NCBI GenBank assembly: GCA_965651935.1
Contig: CBFGTC010000015.1
Span: forward strand, 1-50,600
DNA: 50,600 bases
Origin: JAFEDN01 sp965651935
GTDB lineage: Bacteria; Pseudomonadota; Gammaproteobacteria; Coxiellales; Coxiellaceae
Direction of reading: 5' to 3'
Shown here: positions 1-7,773 of the stretch, piece by piece
Layout of the letters: every line of letters starts with the position of its first letter
How positions within the stretch are numbered: the stretch's first letter is position 1
Program-made: the position numbers and the translations under genes
Notes under the pieces: model-generated
What the model saw: the letters and a program-made list of their open reading frames with translations, nothing else
Databases searched by the model: none
Told to the model about the DNA's origin: nothing

Positions 1-1
1 C

Positions 2-78
2 GGAGCGGTAGTTCAGCTGGTTAGAATACCGGCCTGTCACGCCGGGGGTCGCGGGTTCGAGTCCCGTCCGCTCCGCCA
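2..78 (+). tRNA. tRNA-Asp (GTC)
   Basis: The cloverleaf is complete. The 7-bp acceptor stem pairs GGAGCGG with CCGCTCC, the anticodon loop carries GTC, the T-arm reads GGTTCGAGTCC, and the discriminator G is followed by an encoded CCA. It reads Asp codons. Its 3' end is the integration target of the accessory DNA that follows, because the last 15 bases recur exactly at 7774-7788. Confidence 0.97.
64..78 (+). repeat. attL-like copy: 3' end of tRNA-Asp
   Basis: The 15-base segment ending in the tRNA CCA (CCGTCCGCTCCGCCA) recurs identically at 7774-7788 and in degenerate form at 9260-9284. A tRNA 3' end bounding foreign DNA is the classical attachment core for tyrosine integrases. The tRNA stays intact here because the element brought its own copy of the 3' end. 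Confidence 0.8.
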
Positions 79-282
79 TTTTACCTTCCGATAGGTTCCG
101 AAGTAGTCCTGAAGTGCTTGTAATTACTGGTTTTTTTAAATAAACTAGTTCCGGTAATGTCCATTATGTACCTTCAAAAGCCAGCAAAAAACGGGGCATT
201 ATTGGGGGCATTTTCGGTCACGAAATGTTTTACTTTGCATGTTTAACTTTAAATTATTTAATACAGAAAAGTAAACTGCATT

Positions 283-831
283 ATGAATAGAAAGTTAATT
301 TATTTTTGTCCCGGAATACTTGCTTTAGTCAGTTGCTTAGCAGTACAAGCACAAGATTTGAATAAGATTGGAATTTGGAAAATTAAATACTATAAAGGTG
401 AGACATTAAAGCAAGAATTTGGAATCGGTTGTGTTGCCTTCCAATATAAAAATGGTGCTTTTATTGAAATCAGGCCAGATTCGAAAAATATAAAAAATAA
501 AAATACTATAGAGATCCGTGCAACTTTGCAAACTATTCTTGGAACTGATAATTTACCATGGACGAATGTAGGCATATCTATACCAGAAGGAAAGATGATT
601 TATTTTCTAAATAATAGTTACCCGCAATTTAATGCAATGGGAGACATATTTAATATAAAAAAATTAGCAGATGCCCAATTATTTGTTACTTTTTATGATG
701 AACAAATGCCGATTGCTAGATATGAATTTTCATTAAAAAATTTAAAAAAAGTATCTGATTATGTTCATCAAGAAAAATGTTTACAACCACTATATTTTGA
801 ACGGCAACAAAGTAGTTTCGAAAATGGCTAA
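283..831 (+). CDS. hypothetical secreted protein
   Basis: A 182-aa protein with a clear N-terminal signal peptide: Asn-Arg-Lys, then a hydrophobic stretch to about residue 22, with a likely cleavage after VQA near residue 23. The mature part is rich in Lys, Asn and aromatic residues, has alternating hydrophobic patterns suggesting beta structure, and contains two cysteines (near residues 50 and 166) that could form a disulfide in the periplasm. I recognise no family. It is the first gene of the island. Its stop codon lies only three bases before the terminus of an IS21-like end (835), so its original C-terminus may have been cut by that insertion. Confidence 0.6.
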   Translation: MNRKLIYFCPGILALVSCLAVQAQDLNKIGIWKIKYYKGETLKQEFGIGCVAFQYKNGAFIEIRPDSKNIKNKNTIEIRATLQTILGTDNLPWTNVGISIPEGKMIYFLNNSYPQFNAMGDIFNIKKLADAQLFVTFYDEQMPIARYEFSLKNLKKVSDYVHQEKCLQPLYFERQQSSFENG

Positions 832-1243
832 GTATGTCAATGCAAAGTAGAAATGTCCCACTTTGTGCAAAGTTAAAATGTCCCTTTTTGAGAATAAGAC
901 GGGCACGTTAGCAGCAGTTATCCATTGGTTTTACAAGGCGCTGAAGCCCTCACAAGCGAAAGCTGCCTTGTAAAACCGGTGGGTTACTGCGGCGGTTTAA
1001 ATGCCATGGGTTGCCTGTTTTTGATTGGCCTGATGTTGCTGCCACTCTGTCTAAACCCGAGTAAGTAAGGATGGATAGTGAATGAGAACTCAAAATTACT
1101 CTCTTACTTAAGCGCGGTTTCTTCATTGGTGGGCAAGATAATTTAAATAAATGATACATTAAATAAGTATAATAAAGCATCGACTTTAACGGTAATGACT
1201 ATTCAATACAAATTCAATACAGTTAACTAATACAGCCTCCTTG
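832..1243. other. gene-free stretch with IS remnant and long hairpin
   Basis: After the IS21-like end there is a perfect 13-bp inverted repeat, GGTTTTACAAGGC at 927-939 and its complement at 965-977, with a 25-base loop. It is probably an IS-internal or terminator-like hairpin. I see no credible coding frame here. Reverse-strand open frames in this stretch have no family features and no convincing ribosome site. Confidence 0.5.
835..884 (+). mobile_element. IS21-family-like terminus (remnant)
   Basis: The segment starts with TGTCAA and holds two copies of a GCAAAGT.(A/G)AAATGTCCC word at 842-859 and 867-884, spaced 25 bp apart. Multiple spaced terminal repeats with an AAATGTCCC core are typical of IS21-family ends. 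The same organisation appears at 50547-50600. No istA/istB reading frame follows here, so this is a solo or decayed end. Confidence 0.6.
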
Positions 1244-1272
1244 TTTACAGACTGGTTAGGGGGGTATATAAT
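1244..1272 (+). promoter_or_regulatory. sigma70-type promoter of the signalling cluster
   Basis: TTTACA (1244-1249) and TATAAT (1267-1272) are separated by 17 bases, a near-consensus vegetative promoter. It leaves a leader of roughly 210 bases before the acyltransferase start at 1493. Confidence 0.6.
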
Positions 1273-1323
1273 CCAAGAGTCCCATTTTGTAAGCATTAAA
1301 ATTAATTAGGTATTAATTATCAT

Positions 1324-1486
1324 CCACTTTAAGTGGTGGAATTAGGAAATAAAGAGAATTTCACTTAGCTAAAGGAATAAAAAATCAAAATGAGGGGTGT
1401 AACTGCTTGATTGAAAGAGAAATAACCCCCCTTATAAAATCAGGTTGATTCCTTAGAGAAGGTGAAACTCTCGAAATATAGAGAGT
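1324..1486 (+). promoter_or_regulatory. structured leader with palindromes
   Basis: Two symmetric elements lie between the promoter and the first gene of the cluster. CCACTTTAAGTGG at 1324-1336 is a perfect 13-base palindrome that could be an operator. ACTCTC (1467-1472) pairs with GAGAGT (1481-1486) across an 8-base loop immediately upstream of the start at 1493. The second hairpin could cover the GAGAG/AGG ribosome-binding region and so control translation. This is inferred from symmetry only. Confidence 0.35.
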
Positions 1487-1492
1487 AGGTGA

Positions 1493-2287
1493 ATGTATAA
1501 GTCAGAAGATTTAAGTGATTTTTCAAATGAAAGCGTGGAAAGCTATTCGCGCAAAGGGATGTCTATTCAAACAAGAAAATCCGGTTATGTGCCTAAATTT
1601 CCAAAGTCTTTGCCACGACCAAAACCCGATGACCTGGATTATCCTGGTTTCTTACAAGTCAATATGATTCATGACTTAGATTCGCTTAATGAAGCCCGAA
1701 GCTTACTTTATCATTGTTATATAGAAAAAATGAAATGGGATATTCAACAAAACAATTGTTCAGGTATTCATGTCGATATAATCAAGCAAAAATTTTGTTT
1801 GGTTGATGATTATGATCAGATAGCCATATGGTTTTCCGTAAAGCAACAAGGCAAAATAGTGGCTTGCGCCCGATTGTGTCCAGAGGATCTTAATGGAAAA
1901 TTAGAACTAGAAAGGTATCCTGAAGCGCAAAGGATATTAGGGTTCACTGTAGAGAAGTTAAAAAGAGAGTTTCGGGTTATTGAGCTTAATCGAGAAGCTA
2001 TTTTACCCCACTACGCGGCAGGGAATTCCGCTCGGATTTTATTGTTTAAGAAAATTTTTGAGTATTGCATACTCAATCGCTATGCTATTATTACAGCCAC
2101 TCATATCCAGGATTGGACACGTTTTTACAACCATATATTATTTACAGAATTGAAAGGGCTTCAGTTTAAATACTCAGCCGCAGATTTAGAGAAGGTAACT
2201 GTTTATTTTGCGAGTCAAAAAAATATCCAGGAAATGAACAATAAATTAAATTTTATTACAAATGAAATGGAGGTTGAAAAATGTTAA
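1493..2287 (+). CDS. LuxI/FeeM-like N-acyltransferase (autoinducer-synthase-type GNAT)
   Basis: A 264-aa soluble protein. Residues about 55-240 follow the autoinducer-synthase/FeeM branch of the GNAT fold. Visible landmarks are a KWD-I motif at 81-84 (Trp82), a DDYD acidic pair at 105-108, a short beta-strand pair ending in the ARL motif with Arg127, and ELNR at 164-167 in place of the usual E-x-S-R of LuxI proteins. The family joins an acyl chain from acyl-ACP or acyl-CoA to an amine substrate such as SAM or an amino acid. The N-terminal 50 residues are extra and basic. The gene overlaps the next by 7 bases, so translation is probably coupled. The product cannot be predicted. A different GNAT activity is possible. 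Confidence 0.6.
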   Translation: MYKSEDLSDFSNESVESYSRKGMSIQTRKSGYVPKFPKSLPRPKPDDLDYPGFLQVNMIHDLDSLNEARSLLYHCYIEKMKWDIQQNNCSGIHVDIIKQKFCLVDDYDQIAIWFSVKQQGKIVACARLCPEDLNGKLELERYPEAQRILGFTVEKLKREFRVIELNREAILPHYAAGNSARILLFKKIFEYCILNRYAIITATHIQDWTRFYNHILFTELKGLQFKYSAADLEKVTVYFASQKNIQEMNNKLNFITNEMEVEKC

Positions 2288-2874
2288 GACATCTTGTTTT
2301 TTTGAGTATCCAAAATAATCCTGAAGCAATTATTTCAATTCGTAGCCATTTGGAAATTTTAAGTAAAAAAATGCCAGGATGTACCCAGTTCCATTTTGGG
2401 GAATGCCTTGATGATAAAATGAGTCATTATTTTTTTATGGATTTTGAAAACGAAACTCACCGAGATTATTATGTTAATCACCCCGAGCATATACAAATTG
2501 CCGAAAAGATAATTATACCTCAACTTAAAGAGGGAATTAATTCCGTTGTGATATTTGACTATATGAACTTAAATTCCAAGAAAATATCTATCGCAAAAGG
2601 ATTAACAGGTTTTCTCTTTATAAAAGATGAAGAAATTACTGATACATTAAAAAATCTGACACATTATTGTGGTCAAATTGAGCGATTAAAGCCATTACAA
2701 AATTGTAGTAGGGAAGCGCTTGGGAAGGAGTACCCTTATGCTCTAAAAATAGAAATTAAGCCAGCTAGTGAACCAGTTCGATTGAGCAGAGCTACTTCCT
2801 TTTGGATATCCTCACGCATCGGGGCAGCCCAAGAGCATTCACCATCCCAACCGCTTTTTAAGAGTCAACTGTGA
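2281..2874 (+). CDS. Dabb-domain (dimeric alpha/beta barrel) protein
   Basis: A 197-aa protein. Residues 1-97 fit the stress-responsive A/B barrel (Dabb) family: an initial RHLVFLSI strand, a helix ending in KKMPG, a central FHFGECL strand, the FMDFENETHRDYYVNHPEH segment, and a closing VVIFDYM strand. Dabb proteins include small polyketide cyclases as well as proteins of unknown role. The C-terminal 100 residues match nothing I know and end in a polar tail. The start codon lies inside the end of the acyltransferase gene. With the SAHH-like gene following after 42 bases, a tailoring role for the acyltransferase product is reasonable but unproven. Confidence 0.6.
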   Translation: MLRHLVFLSIQNNPEAIISIRSHLEILSKKMPGCTQFHFGECLDDKMSHYFFMDFENETHRDYYVNHPEHIQIAEKIIIPQLKEGINSVVIFDYMNLNSKKISIAKGLTGFLFIKDEEITDTLKNLTHYCGQIERLKPLQNCSREALGKEYPYALKIEIKPASEPVRLSRATSFWISSRIGAAQEHSPSQPLFKSQL

Positions 2875-2916
2875 AATTTACTATAAGAGATAAAGAAATT
2901 ACTGTAAGAGATAAAA

Positions 2917-3990
2917 ATGATTAATTTTAATGCCTTTGATAATGCTAGAACAAAATATAAAAAAGAAGAGATGCCATTTTTATCTCAATTTCGTGAGGAT
3001 GTTGCTCGCACTCGTCCTTATCGAAACTTAAAAATACTACATAATATTCCATTGACTATAGAAGCGGTTTTAAAAATGGAAACTCTCTTACAGGGGGGTG
3101 CTGAAGTAACTGCCAGTTGCATCACTCTTTTACCTCCTAACCAAGACGCAATAGATATTTTAAAAGCAGCCAATGTTGAGGTACAAATCGAGCATACCTT
3201 TAAAGCCGATTATGATTTCCATTTGGACTGTTGTGGAGAACTCATTCATCTTCCTCCGCCGAAAAAAGGTACTGTGGAATTGACTCAAACGGGTGGGGAA
3301 ATATATAAAAAAGCAAGACTTACTCATCCCATGATTTCTGTTGATGATTCTCCCCTAAAATTATTAGAAACCTTGTTTGGAACTGGAGATGGATTTATTC
3401 GTGCTTTAACATTGTCTACTTACCAGGGATTACATGATAAAAAATTTATGGTTTTTGGGTACGGTAAAGTAGGCAGAGGAATTGTACAATCTTTGATAAA
3501 ATTTACGGATAAAATTGTAGTAGTCGATCTTAATCGAATGGCGATGGAATCTGCTCTGAGTAGAGGAGTAAAGTATATAGATGGACACGCCAGAGAAAAA
3601 ATTAAAGAAGAACTTCAGGATACTGCTTTTATAGTGACAGCATCAGGAATAAAAAATTTATTGTCTGATTTTTATCATTTCTGCAAATCAGATTTTAATG
3701 AAGCGATCTTAAGTAATATGGGTGCAGAAGATGAATATGGTGATAATTTTAATGTAAAAGATATCTTATTTGAAAAAAAACCTTTAAATTTTTCAATTGC
3801 CGAACCGACTACAATGAAATACCTTGATCCAGTCCTATATGCGCATAATATCAGCATTGACTTGATTCTATCAGGTAAAATACAGCCAGGTTATCATGCT
3901 TTTCCTGAAAAAATAGCAAGAGATATTTTAAATCATTGGGCTGGTTTACATCATGAAGAGTTTTTTGCGGTAGAAGAATATTTTGTTTGA
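2917..3990 (+). CDS. S-adenosylhomocysteine hydrolase-like NAD-binding protein
   Basis: A 357-aa protein colinear with S-adenosylhomocysteine hydrolase (SAHH). It has the LTIEAVLKMETL helix near 46-57, an ELTQTGG segment at 121-127 matching EETTTG, SVDDS at 141-145, and the NAD motif GYGKVG at 181-186 followed by Asp204 at the end of beta2. Against remembered SAHH active sites several positions differ. The His of the LHMT motif is Pro45. The DDGG motif is DCCG at 104-107. The LKVP lysine is absent. The NIGH histidine is Ala in NMGA at 267-270. The C-terminal K..HYRY tail is missing and the protein is about 80-110 residues shorter. I infer a NAD-dependent SAHH paralogue with another substrate. 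Confidence 0.7.
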   Translation: MINFNAFDNARTKYKKEEMPFLSQFREDVARTRPYRNLKILHNIPLTIEAVLKMETLLQGGAEVTASCITLLPPNQDAIDILKAANVEVQIEHTFKADYDFHLDCCGELIHLPPPKKGTVELTQTGGEIYKKARLTHPMISVDDSPLKLLETLFGTGDGFIRALTLSTYQGLHDKKFMVFGYGKVGRGIVQSLIKFTDKIVVVDLNRMAMESALSRGVKYIDGHAREKIKEELQDTAFIVTASGIKNLLSDFYHFCKSDFNEAILSNMGAEDEYGDNFNVKDILFEKKPLNFSIAEPTTMKYLDPVLYAHNISIDLILSGKIQPGYHAFPEKIARDILNHWAGLHHEEFFAVEEYFV

Positions 3991-4004
3991 GTGAGTAAAA
4001 TACC

Positions 4005-5225
4005 ATGGATTGGATTGGAAAAAATCAAAGAAGAAAAAAAACTGATAAATTGAAATCACTGGCGGTTATGAAAAACCCTGAATTAGAATCAAATAGCCAA
4101 ATATATTTAGAGAATATAATAGAAAGAATTCCATATTTTATTTTTTGGAAAAACACTGCCTCAATTTATCTGGGATGTAATCAAAGATTTGCCACCCTGG
4201 TAGGAAAGCATTCTCCGAGAGAAGTTATTGGCAAAACAGATTTTGATTTAAATTGGGGAACAGGAGAGCCTGAACTTTTTATAGAAGGTGATCAAGAAGT
4301 CATGCAGGGGAACCCCAGGGTTAATGTAGAAGAAATATTGATAAGGCCGGATGGCTCTCGTATTGTTATGTTAGTGAATAAATTGCCTTTGCGCGATCAG
4401 CATGGGCATTGCATAGGAATACTGGGAACCTCGACTGATATTACTGAAATTAAAGATACTCAAGAGAAATTGAAAAAGACTGAGGGTCGCCTGGATGGAA
4501 TGCTTTTATTAAGCGCAAGTATAGCCCATGAATTAAGAACGCCTCTGACTTCAATTAGAGCGGGAGTTAAGGGATTGGTAGGATTGCTGCCAAGATTGTT
4601 CGACGCTTATCGTCAAGCGAAAAAACATGGTTTAGAAATCAAACCTATCTCTGGAAAGGTACTTAATATTTCACAGGACTCTTTAGAGAGAATTGATAAC
4701 TCTGCTAAAAAAGCCCACCAAACGATTGATATGATTTTAATGAGTATTAGTGCAGATGAAAATAACTTAAAAAGAAATGATTTTTGTTCAATTAAACAAT
4801 GTGTCGATGCTGGAATAGCGGAATATAGTTTTCAACCAGGCAAAGCTGCTCTAGTTCATATCAAAGAAATCAAAGACTTTAATTTTTACGGTAGCGAAAT
4901 ATTAATTAAGCACGTGATTTTTAATTTATTGAGAAATGCGCTTTATTTTATTGAGAAAGTAGGTAAGGGTGAAATTTTCATTTGGACTAGCCCAGGGGGA
5001 GACTTTAATCAATTGCATTTTAAAGATACTGGTCAGGGAATTGCGAAACAAACATTATCCAAAATCTTTGATCGTTTTTTTACAGAAGGTACTCACCAGG
5101 GTACTGGTGTAGGGTTGTCATTTTGTAAAATGGTGATGGAAAGTCTGGGAGGTAAAATAGAATGTCGCAGTGAATTAAATGAATATACAGAATTTGTGCT
5201 ATATTTCCCTTCTATTAAAAATTAA
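4005..5225 (+). CDS. cytosolic PAS histidine kinase with CqsS/LqsS-type core
   Basis: A 406-aa protein without membrane segments. A PAS domain occupies about 33-150 (IPYFIFWKN, GKTDFDLNW, and a closing GTSTDITE). A short coiled linker leads to the dimerisation domain with H-box SIAHELRTPL and phospho-accepting His175. The kinase domain shows an N box NLLRNAL, G1 DTGQGI, an F box FDRFF and G2 GTGVGLSF. The region after the H-box (LLPRLFDAYRQAKKHGLEI) resembles the lengthened hairpin of CqsS/LqsS autoinducer sensors, which normally have six TM helices. Here a PAS domain replaces them. The gene begins 14 bases after the SAHH-like gene. Confidence 0.8.
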   Translation: MDWIGKNQRRKKTDKLKSLAVMKNPELESNSQIYLENIIERIPYFIFWKNTASIYLGCNQRFATLVGKHSPREVIGKTDFDLNWGTGEPELFIEGDQEVMQGNPRVNVEEILIRPDGSRIVMLVNKLPLRDQHGHCIGILGTSTDITEIKDTQEKLKKTEGRLDGMLLLSASIAHELRTPLTSIRAGVKGLVGLLPRLFDAYRQAKKHGLEIKPISGKVLNISQDSLERIDNSAKKAHQTIDMILMSISADENNLKRNDFCSIKQCVDAGIAEYSFQPGKAALVHIKEIKDFNFYGSEILIKHVIFNLLRNALYFIEKVGKGEIFIWTSPGGDFNQLHFKDTGQGIAKQTLSKIFDRFFTEGTHQGTGVGLSFCKMVMESLGGKIECRSELNEYTEFVLYFPSIKN

Positions 5226-5242
5226 ATGAATTTTTAATGAAT

Positions 5243-5270
5243 TCGACATTGGGAATTCATATGGTATAAT
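5243..5270 (+). promoter_or_regulatory. promoter in front of the response-regulator gene
   Basis: TCGACA (5243-5248) and TATAAT (5265-5270) are separated by 16 bases, inside the 69-base gap between kinase and regulator genes. The start at 5295 is preceded by a strong AAGGAAG ribosome site at 5284-5290. The regulator can therefore probably be made independently of the upstream operon. Confidence 0.5.
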
Positions 5271-5294
5271 TTTTGTTCTTTATAAGGAAGTAAT

Positions 5295-6281
5295 ATGATT
5301 AATGAATTGCCGCTTTATTTTCATCCTACAGAGGTTGTTTTAGTCGATGACGACATAGACTACTCTCAAAATCTGGAAGCTGTGATGCTGGATAAGGAAG
5401 TGCCTATCCGCATTTTTAATGACCCTAAAAAAGCCTTAGAGTTTCTTAAAGAAAAGCCACCTATCAACTTCTCGGACAAATCAGTGCGGATTGAAGAGGA
5501 ATACTCAGAAAAAACCATCTTTAACCTTGATCTGAGTCAATTACACAAAGAAATTTATAATAAAAATCGTTTTAATGAGATAGCGGTTATTATTGTCGAT
5601 TTTGCAATGCCGGGTTTAAATGGTGAAGAGCTTTTTGAGCAAATTCGACATATGCCTGTGAAAAAAATTTTATTAACTGGTGAAGAAGGTTACGAAAAAG
5701 CCGTTAAGATGTTTAATACCGGACTAATTGATCGCTTTTTTCGGAAAAGTGATGAAAATCTCTTCGAAAAACTTCTTCAGGAAATTGCGGATTTAAAAAT
5801 CGAATTTTTTCAAAAATTGAGTCATTCTGCTTTACTCGCTATGGAGAAAAAATCGTCCACTATATCATTTAACGACCCTACTTTTATTAAATTTTTTCTG
5901 GAAACAATCGAACAGAATAATGCCGTGGAGTATTATGCTCTGGATGAGAGTGGTAGTTACATATTATTTAATAAAGAGGGGCAACCCACTTTGTTAATTG
6001 TAAAATCAAAAGAAGACATGAAAGTTCTTTATGAAATAGCAGATGGTGAAAACAATATATCTCAAGATATTTTAGAAGTCTTGAAAAAGAAGAAAAAATT
6101 AACACATTTCTTTACAAAAAAAGATAGTATTGCACCGGCTAATGAGTGGCAACTTTATGATGCCCTGCATTTACAGAGCGATAGTCAATCATACTATTAT
6201 GCAGTGCTTAAAAATACTAAAAAATTCAAGCTGAAATCTGAGATTTATAATTATCACAAATTTTTAGAAGAAAATTTATAG
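5295..6281 (+). CDS. LqsR-like response regulator
   Basis: A 328-aa protein. The receiver has the acidic pocket DDD at 18-20, phospho-acceptor Asp102 in VDFAMPG, Thr128 in LLTGEE and Lys151 in FRKSD. Between beta2/alpha2 and beta3 it carries an insertion of about 40 residues (about 55-95), which ordinary receivers lack. The output half (about 165-328) shows no helix-turn-helix, GGDEF or other DNA-binding signature. This domain plan matches LqsR, the regulator of Legionella quorum sensing. Together with the CqsS/LqsS-type kinase 69 bases upstream it forms a cognate pair. How the output domain acts cannot be read from sequence. Confidence 0.7.
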   Translation: MINELPLYFHPTEVVLVDDDIDYSQNLEAVMLDKEVPIRIFNDPKKALEFLKEKPPINFSDKSVRIEEEYSEKTIFNLDLSQLHKEIYNKNRFNEIAVIIVDFAMPGLNGEELFEQIRHMPVKKILLTGEEGYEKAVKMFNTGLIDRFFRKSDENLFEKLLQEIADLKIEFFQKLSHSALLAMEKKSSTISFNDPTFIKFFLETIEQNNAVEYYALDESGSYILFNKEGQPTLLIVKSKEDMKVLYEIADGENNISQDILEVLKKKKKLTHFFTKKDSIAPANEWQLYDALHLQSDSQSYYYAVLKNTKKFKLKSEIYNYHKFLEENL

Positions 6282-6480
6282 CTGACTATATATGTGATCT
6301 AAAAAGTCACTAAAATGATGGGGGTATTTTTAAATATTATAATGTGATGCGTTATATCAATATGACTTGTAATTTTATGAAGAAAGTAATATTTGATGTA
6401 TTTTTAATGACAGACTTATTTAATGATATTTGCAAGTTTTTTAATTATTCTTCTGATTAACTTTGATTGAGACTTGATAT

Positions 6481-7150
6481 TTATTGATAAGAGTTAACTA
6501 AGGCTTCAATGATTTCTCCCCATTTTTCAAGAGCCTGTTTTTTCTCATTATCGCTGGTATGGTGTTCGTAGAATGCAGAAGCACTATCTTCTGTATGGTT
6601 GAGTATTTTATCGATTATTAATGGATGTATACCCAAAGCTATCATTTGGCTGGTGGCTGTTCTTCTAAGGTCGTGAGAAGAAAAGGGTTTAGTATTTTCA
6701 AAATGAGAATGATTTTTCCTTAATACATGATTGATTACTGTCATATTAATATGAGTGTCCTCCCCTGTGAGGGAGGGAAACAACCAATTTGAATTGCCTG
6801 AGATATTTTTGAGTTCGTTCAGCAATGATAAGCAGATCTTCGATAAGGGGATGCGATGAGGAAAACGATTAATGATTTCTACGCCTGGGATTCTCCACAA
6901 TCCGGCATTTAAGTCGATTTCACCATTTCGCAGAAATAACTGTACTTTGACTTTGAGCAGTCAACAATTGAATTTTGAATGCTAGCTTAGAAAGAGGTGA
7001 TAGGGGTGCTTTTTCTAGTCCATGCCAGAATGATTTAATTTCAGACAAAGATAAAAAACGTTCTCGACGATTTTCTATTAAATTGTTGCTGGATAAATTG
7101 TAACGTTGCATAGACTTTGATGATTTAACGAGATTGTTGGCAAATTGCAT
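6481..7150 (-). pseudogene. tyrosine-recombinase integrase, truncated and frameshifted
   Basis: Two adjacent reading frames encode the catalytic half of a P4-type integrase. The upstream part (7150-6920) contains RERFLSLSEIKSFWHGLEK and LLTAQ; the downstream part (6900-6481) contains HRIPLS, HDLRRTATSQMIALG, NHTEDSAS and the FYEHH tyrosine box. Changing frame at about 6919 restores W..EIDLNAGLWRIP without interruption, so one small indel split the gene. The first catalytic Arg, expected after LLTAQ, is replaced (QSQST), and the N-terminal core-binding domain of roughly 200 residues is missing. The integrase is therefore inactive. Its position just inside the distal att copy identifies the recombinase that once mobilised the island. 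Confidence 0.8.
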
Positions 7151-7770
7151 GGTTCATCCTTTTTGTTACAAGAAAGGGGACTAAAAGCATCTGAGTAGCG
7201 TACTGTAGGTATCTGAAATTATAACATCTATGTTGCTAAAATTCTACTAGGAGAAATTTGCATTTCTTTTTTTGGACTTTAATATTAACTAAATGGAGCC
7301 GTCAGATTTTGCAGGACTCAACTAAGTCTTTTCAGTAGTGGACAACCCTGGTTTGTTTTAAGTTTGAACATATTTGACTACTGATAAATCATAATGGGTA
7401 GCTTATCATAAGTATTTGATTTTTTTGATTCAATACTTTTAAGTACTTGGTTATTATTTATTAGGTGAATTTTTAACCAAATGTTGAGGTCTAATGTTTT
7501 TGGGTAGTGAGCATCGGCAACTCTCAAAAAGGCTTACTTGATATACGGGAGTCCCTTGTGAATATGAATACCATCCTTCTTCCATAATAGCGAGTGCTTT
7601 GCGCACGAGTAATCACTAAATTTTAGGTTGCAGTAAAAAGGATAATGAATTACATTAGGACTTTGGACTCCGGTTCGATTGATTTTCAAGCGCCGGAATT
7701 TTTGGGGGTATGTTATGAATTGGCTTATAATAATTTCGTTATAAATCAATTTGTTATGATGGGAATTTGA
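7151..7770. other. AT-rich gene-free stretch at distal island end
   Basis: No convincing gene was seen. A 71-residue reverse-strand open frame at 7534-7749 lacks a ribosome site and any family feature. A 7-bp inverted repeat, TCAGTAG (7332-7338) and CTACTGA (7378-7384), is present. The missing N-terminal integrase half is not recognisable here, so it was deleted or has decayed past recognition. A GGGGGTA word near 7705 resembles the G-rich words at the left end of the island. Confidence 0.4.
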
Positions 7771-7773
7771 TTT

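Noticed and set aside
950..1180. Reverse-strand 76-codon open frame
   Set aside because: It overlaps the IS-remnant hairpin, has no ribosome site and reads as random composition.
1380..1440. Possible riboswitch-like G/C-rich hairpin (GAGGGGT ... AACCCCCC)
   Set aside because: Pairing is imperfect, with a long loop and no recognisable aptamer motifs.
7320..7390. Possible IS end (GTAGTGGAC-like word with a 7-bp inverted repeat)
   Set aside because: Too short, with no transposase, no matching partner end and no target duplication.
7534..7749. Reverse-strand 71-codon open frame near the island end
   Set aside because: No ribosome site, no family feature, and it covers the G-rich att-proximal words; likely chance.
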